Source of the DNA: Corallococcus sp. AS-1-6
GTDB lineage: Bacteria > Myxococcota > Myxococcia > Myxococcales > Myxococcaceae
DNA: 64,000 nucleotides
Direction: 5' to 3'
Assembly (NCBI RefSeq): GCF_020037015.1
Contig: NZ_JAIQDE010000002.1
Span: forward strand, 62,001 to 126,000
Position 1 is the stretch's first letter. Every line of letters starts with the position of its first letter. Under the pieces are notes generated by a model, which saw only the letters and a program-made list of their open reading frames with translations, was not told where the DNA came from and made no database searches. The position numbers and the translations under genes were made by a program. Positions 60,189 to 64,000 of this stretch are shown here, piece after piece.

Positions 60189-63100
60189 CTACTGTGCCTT
60201 GTCCACGGTGAGCACCGCGCCCGTGGAGTAGGCGGTGAACTCCGGCGCGTACACGGACTGCACCGTCGCCGGGCCCACGCGGAACGTCCCCGCCATGTTC
60301 GCGCGCAGCCGGTACTTGAAGGTGTACTCACCGGCCGGCAGCGACTCGAAGAAGAAGTTCGTCCCCGAGTCGCGCGTCTCCTCGTACCAGACGATGCCCA
60401 GGTCCCACTTGTGGCGGGACTGCGCGTTCTCCGGCTCCAGGCCCGCGGCGCGGGGGTCCCTCAGGTGCACGTACTCGGCGGCGTGCTTCGTGCGCAGCGA
60501 CAACTGCACCTCCACCTCGTCGCCGGGCCGCAGCCTCGCGCCGTCCGACAGGGGGCGCAGCAGCGTCTGGTTGCCTTCGCGGAGGCGCACGAAGTAGCGG
60601 CGCGACACCTGGAAGAAGTCGCCGCGCTCCTCCTTGGGAAGCTGCTCCGTGGAGAAGTGCCACGTGGCGGACGCGATGGCGAAGCCCGGCGTCGTCTTCT
60701 CCACCACCGTGGTCGCCGTGCTCGCGTTCACCTCCGGGCCGGGGACGACGATCTGGTTCTTCTTCCCCGTGTACACGTCCGGCGAGAAGCTCAGGGCCAC
60801 CGCCTTGGAGCCCACCGTCACCTTCAGCTCCTCGCGCGCGGCCAGCGAGCCCTCCGCCTCCATGTAGTTCACCAGCGCGTAGAGCGCCTCCGCCGTGGCG
60901 CGGGTGGACTTCCAGTGGTTCACCTTCTTGTCGAGCAGCAGGTACTGCACCAGGCCCGCGCGGCGGGGGTCCTTCGGGCGCAGCTCCGACAGCGTGCGCA
61001 GCGCGAAGGCGTGCGTCTCCGTGGAGTCGTTGTACCAGAGCCAGCCGCGGTCCTCCGGCGCCCAGTACGTGCCCAGGTCCTGTGACGTCTTCGCGGAGTC
61101 CATCACGCTGTCCCAGACCTTCTGCGCGTCCTTCGTGCGCTTCGACCGGTTCAGCGTGAGCGCCAGGTACCCCTTGAGGTACGGCGAGTGTTGCTTCCAG
61201 TGCTTGAAGGAGAACTCGAGCATCCGCTGCCGCTCGGCCGCGGTGAGCGCCTCGCCCGTGTAGCGCGCGTCCGGGTACGCGGACGCCACGAAGTTGAGGA
61301 ACGTGAGGAACTCCCAGCCCAGGTCCTTCTTCATCAGCCGGTTCGCGTAGTCGTCCCGGAAGTGCTTCGCCAGGTAGCCCCACGCGGGCTCCGTCATGGA
61401 GGGCGACACCTCCACGCCGTGCTCCATGGCGCGCGACAGGCCGTGCAGGATGTAGAGCGTCATGTACGGCGACGACGGGCCGCCCGGCCACCAGGGGAAG
61501 CCGCCGTCCGCGTTCTGTGCCTTGCGCAGCTTCTGCTGCGACGACATGCGCTGGGCCTGGGCCACCTTCGGATCCAGCACGCGCAGGAGCGCCTCGTCGT
61601 TGCCCGTCCCGCCCTTCGCCTCGTTGAGCCAGGGCGTCTCCTCCAGCGCCATCTTCCGGTTGGGGTCCGCGTCGTCGAAGGTCTCGAAGCGCGTGGTCCG
61701 CTGGCTCAGGTCCTTCGCCACCTTCGCCACGGCCGGATACTTGTCGAAGAGGCTGGAGACGATGCCCGTGGACACGAAGCGGTTGAGGGTCTGCTCCGTG
61801 CACTCATAGGGGTAGTCCACCAGGTACGGCAGCGCCTGGAGCACGGAGTAGAAGAGCTGCGCGTCCACCGTCACGACGAGCTGCTCGTTCACGCGGGTGG
61901 GGTCGTCCGACTTCTTCAGGTCCTCGAACGTCAGCGTCCGGCGGTCCTGGTTGTTCAGCATGGCGAAGCGCGACTGCGACAGGTGCATGCGGCCGGGCAG
62001 CACCGGCAGGGGCCGCAGCTCGCCGTCGCTGAACGCGCCCGTCTTCGCGACCACGCGGAAGGCCACCGGCCCCACCCGCGCGAGCGTGGTGATGGGGAAG
62101 CGCAGGTGCGTGCCCTTCCCCGCCGCCACCGTGAAGGCCTGAGAGGCCGTCTTCACGCCGAAGTCCGCGAGCAGGCTCTTCTGCGTGTCCGGATCCACGA
62201 TGTCGAGCGTGAGCTGGCCCTGCTGCGGCTGGGTCCCCGCGTTGTTCACCACGACCTCCAGCTCCGCGCGGTCGCCCTCGCGCAGGAAGCGCGGCAGGTA
62301 GGGGCGCACCATCAGCTCCTTCACGCTGCGGGTGGCGCGCTGCGTGGAGCCCCCGCGCAGATCCCGCGTGAGCGCGTGCACCCAGACGTCCCACGCCGTC
62401 ACCGAGTCCGGCACCGTGAACTCCAGCACCGCGGCCCCGTCCGGCCCGGTGAGCAGTTGCGGAATCCAGAACGCCGTCTCCGCGAAGTTCGAGCGCAGCG
62501 GCTCCTCCGACCCTTCCCCCGGCTCCGGTGCGCCGGGCGCCCCCTTGATGATCTGGATGATCTCACGCCGCTTCTGCTCCAGCACCCGGCCCTCCTTCGG
62601 CGCGGAGGCCATGGACGGCGCGGGCGCGGGCGGAGGAGGTGGCGGCGCGGCGTCCGCCTCCGGCTGGATGCCTCCGGGCTTCGCGGCCGTGGCGCGCATG
62701 CGGCGGCCCACTCCGCCGTAGTAGTTGCGGTAGCCCGGACCGCCCAGCCCGTAGCCCTCCCCGAACCTCAGCGTGTCGGCGCTGAGGTCCGGCGCGTCGG
62801 GTCCGTCCCGGACCAGATCGTCGGAGAGCCAGTCCGCGCCGAAGACACCACCGGACGCCCGGATGTCCACGTAGACGGTCTGCTGCGGATACAACTGCGC
62901 CACCTGCGGCGGCGTGTGCGGGCCGAAGACGTTCAGCGACTGATCGTACATGTACGCGAGCAGCTCCGCGGCCCCCGCCTCCAGCTTCGCGCCCTGGGGC
63001 CCCTTCACCGTCACGCGGAAGGTCTCCTTCGCGCCGGGCCGCAGCGTGTCCCGGAACGTGGCGAACTCCAGGCTCAGCTCCTTGTCGTCGAAGGGCACGG

Positions 63101-64000
63101 CCACCGTCTGCTGGAAGCTCAGCGACTGCCAGTCGCGCACCATCGTGAGCACCACCGTGAAGCCGCCGCGCAGGGACTCCGTCACCGGCAGCTCCACCAC
63201 CGCGCGCCCCTGCCCCGCCGTCAACTGGCGGTGCTCGACGCGCTGGCGCCCCTGGTACACGTCCAGCATCAGCGGCTGGCCCTCGAAGCCGGAGGCCACC
63301 ATCAGCCGGGCCACCTCGCCCACGCGCACGGAGGCGCGCTCCGCCGCCAGCACCGCGGGCAGCCCCGCCGGAGCCCGGGCTCCCGCCACCACGAAGTCCC
63401 GCTGCGCGGTGGCCTTCTGACCAAACGGATCCGTCGTCTCGTAGCGCAGGCGGTACGCCCCCGCGCGCAGCGCTGGCAGCTTCACGGTGGCCACCCCGTC
63501 CGCGCCATGCGTCACCGCCGCCTGCGCCACCTCCGCGCCGTCGTCCCAGCGCTGCAGCGTCTGCTCCACGTCGTAGCTCGTGTCCCAGCGCGCCTTGAGC
63601 GAATCCCCCGGCGTGGGGGAGGTCTCCTTGAGCGACTGCGCGTCCGCGTCCAGGGGCTTGGGCCTGTCCACCGGGACCTCCGACGGCATCAGCGGCCGGC
63701 CCGGAGCCTTCAGGGCGATGAGCCGCCAGCGGCCCGGTCCGGCCTGCGGCGCGCCATCCAGGTTCGAGCGGACGAGCCGCACCTCCGACGGGAAGTCCTC
63801 GCGGACGAAGCCCACGTCGGAGTCCACGCGGCCCTCCACCGACACGAAGCCCAGGCGGAAGGCGCGGGTCGCGGAGCGCGTCTCACCGCCCTCGTCCGTC
63901 AAGTCCGCCTCCACGCGGTAGCGCCACGACATGCCCTGCGCCTTCGCGAGCCGCTCGTCCGCCTCCGGGGTGAACGCCACGGTGAAGCCGCCGTCCTCCC
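60189..64000 (-). CDS. Bacterial alpha-2-macroglobulin family protein, 5' end outside window
   Basis: The frame is open to base 64000; about 1270 residues are visible and the N-terminus (signal, first macroglobulin domains) is missing. Seen from the cut end: macroglobulin-type beta domains, a Pro/Ala-rich bait-like insert with GEGYGLGGPGYRNYYGG and EPGEGSEEP, then the A2M core with FAETAFWIPQLLTG...VTAWDVWVHALT, and the complement-like helical domain containing ECTEQ, matching the CxEQ thioester motif. The C-terminus is a receptor-type beta domain ending in LTVDKAQ. Such periplasmic proteins trap attacking proteases. No penicillin-binding protein partner (pbpC) is seen on this side. Confidence 0.9.
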   Translation of the reverse strand, partial: EDGGFTVAFTPEADERLAKAQGMSWRYRVEADLTDEGGETRSATRAFRLGFVSVEGRVDSDVGFVREDFPSEVRLVRSNLDGAPQAGPGRWRLIALKAPGRPLMPSEVPVDRPKPLDADAQSLKETSPTPGDSLKARWDTSYDVEQTLQRWDDGAEVAQAAVTHGADGVATVKLPALRAGAYRLRYETTDPFGQKATAQRDFVVAGARAPAGLPAVLAAERASVRVGEVARLMVASGFEGQPLMLDVYQGRQRVEHRQLTAGQGRAVVELPVTESLRGGFTVVLTMVRDWQSLSFQQTVAVPFDDKELSLEFATFRDTLRPGAKETFRVTVKGPQGAKLEAGAAELLAYMYDQSLNVFGPHTPPQVAQLYPQQTVYVDIRASGGVFGADWLSDDLVRDGPDAPDLSADTLRFGEGYGLGGPGYRNYYGGVGRRMRATAAKPGGIQPEADAAPPPPPPAPAPSMASAPKEGRVLEQKRREIIQIIKGAPGAPEPGEGSEEPLRSNFAETAFWIPQLLTGPDGAAVLEFTVPDSVTAWDVWVHALTRDLRGGSTQRATRSVKELMVRPYLPRFLREGDRAELEVVVNNAGTQPQQGQLTLDIVDPDTQKSLLADFGVKTASQAFTVAAGKGTHLRFPITTLARVGPVAFRVVAKTGAFSDGELRPLPVLPGRMHLSQSRFAMLNNQDRRTLTFEDLKKSDDPTRVNEQLVVTVDAQLFYSVLQALPYLVDYPYECTEQTLNRFVSTGIVSSLFDKYPAVAKVAKDLSQRTTRFETFDDADPNRKMALEETPWLNEAKGGTGNDEALLRVLDPKVAQAQRMSSQQKLRKAQNADGGFPWWPGGPSSPYMTLYILHGLSRAMEHGVEVSPSMTEPAWGYLAKHFRDDYANRLMKKDLGWEFLTFLNFVASAYPDARYTGEALTAAERQRMLEFSFKHWKQHSPYLKGYLALTLNRSKRTKDAQKVWDSVMDSAKTSQDLGTYWAPEDRGWLWYNDSTETHAFALRTLSELRPKDPRRAGLVQYLLLDKKVNHWKSTRATAEALYALVNYMEAEGSLAAREELKVTVGSKAVALSFSPDVYTGKKNQIVVPGPEVNASTATTVVEKTTPGFAIASATWHFSTEQLPKEERGDFFQVSRRYFVRLREGNQTLLRPLSDGARLRPGDEVEVQLSLRTKHAAEYVHLRDPRAAGLEPENAQSRHKWDLGIVWYEETRDSGTNFFFESLPAGEYTFKYRLRANMAGTFRVGPATVQSVYAPEFTAYSTGAVLTVDKAQ

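Overview
The window is a stretch of a very GC-rich, gene-dense chromosome of a fruiting, gliding myxobacterium (Myxococcaceae: Myxococcus, Corallococcus, Pyxidicoccus or a close relative). Three things point there: a MYXO-CTERM cell-surface sorting tail on the first protein, a giant pseudo-receiver/coiled-coil protein that I read as the gliding protein AglZ, and a TolQ/TolR/TolR proton channel of the Agl type. I see 46 protein genes (both terminal ones cut by the window edge) and one probable structured RNA. There are no insertion sequences, CRISPR arrays, tRNAs or rRNAs. It looks like ordinary core chromosome with a few accessory genes.

Layout: 1-4362 is the 3' part of a secreted M36 metalloprotease; 4486-5366 is a split MaoC-type hydratase pair. 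5385-9341 (minus) is a three-gene DnaJ-like/DnaK/TPR chaperone operon behind an ArgD-type aminotransferase. 10718-15409 (minus) holds hslV-hslU, a DUF1801 protein and an EF-hand membrane protein. 15591-17105 is an orphan plus-strand gene. 17153-20133 (minus) is trmFO overlapping a beta-propeller lipoprotein gene; 20362 is a DksA/TraR-like protein. 20816-29726 (minus) is a long run: TolQ-TolR-TolR, topA with a histone-H1-like tail, dprA, a LysM protein, a CpoB-like TPR protein and a YfiH/PgeF enzyme. 29942-31867 is a heme-c diguanylate cyclase. 31905-38302 (minus) holds an SGNH hydrolase, a DegQ/HtrA protease, a GH57 glucan-branching enzyme and a DUF4912 protein with a long tandem-repeat tail. 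Divergent from it run a GT4 glycosyltransferase with its own repeat tail, and aglZ. 46122-53566 holds a small membrane protein, MoxR ATPase, ilvE, another AAA ATPase, a degenerate Fic protein, a DHH phosphoesterase, a cysteine desulfurase and a Gln-rich small protein. 53675-55659 (minus) is a TPR protein overlapping a Ser/Thr kinase. 55820-56660 is a probable 6S RNA directly upstream of 5-formyl-THF cyclo-ligase. It is followed by tyrS, an SDR oxidoreductase, a secreted EndoU-like ribonuclease, and a large alpha-2-macroglobulin-family protein running off the right edge.

How the parts work together: housekeeping functions (protein quality control by HslVU, DnaK and DegQ; tRNA modification and charging; topology; amino-acid transamination; one-carbon metabolism) are interleaved with myxobacterial cell-surface and motility functions (AglZ, TolQRR motor-type channel, LysM/CpoB envelope proteins, surface protease, A2M). 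The most unusual material is the GT4/DUF4912/GH57 carbohydrate module with repetitive low-complexity tails, the two proteins flanking DnaK that share an unnamed ~42-residue domain, the catalytically eroded Fic protein, and the secreted EndoU with precisely spaced catalytic residues.
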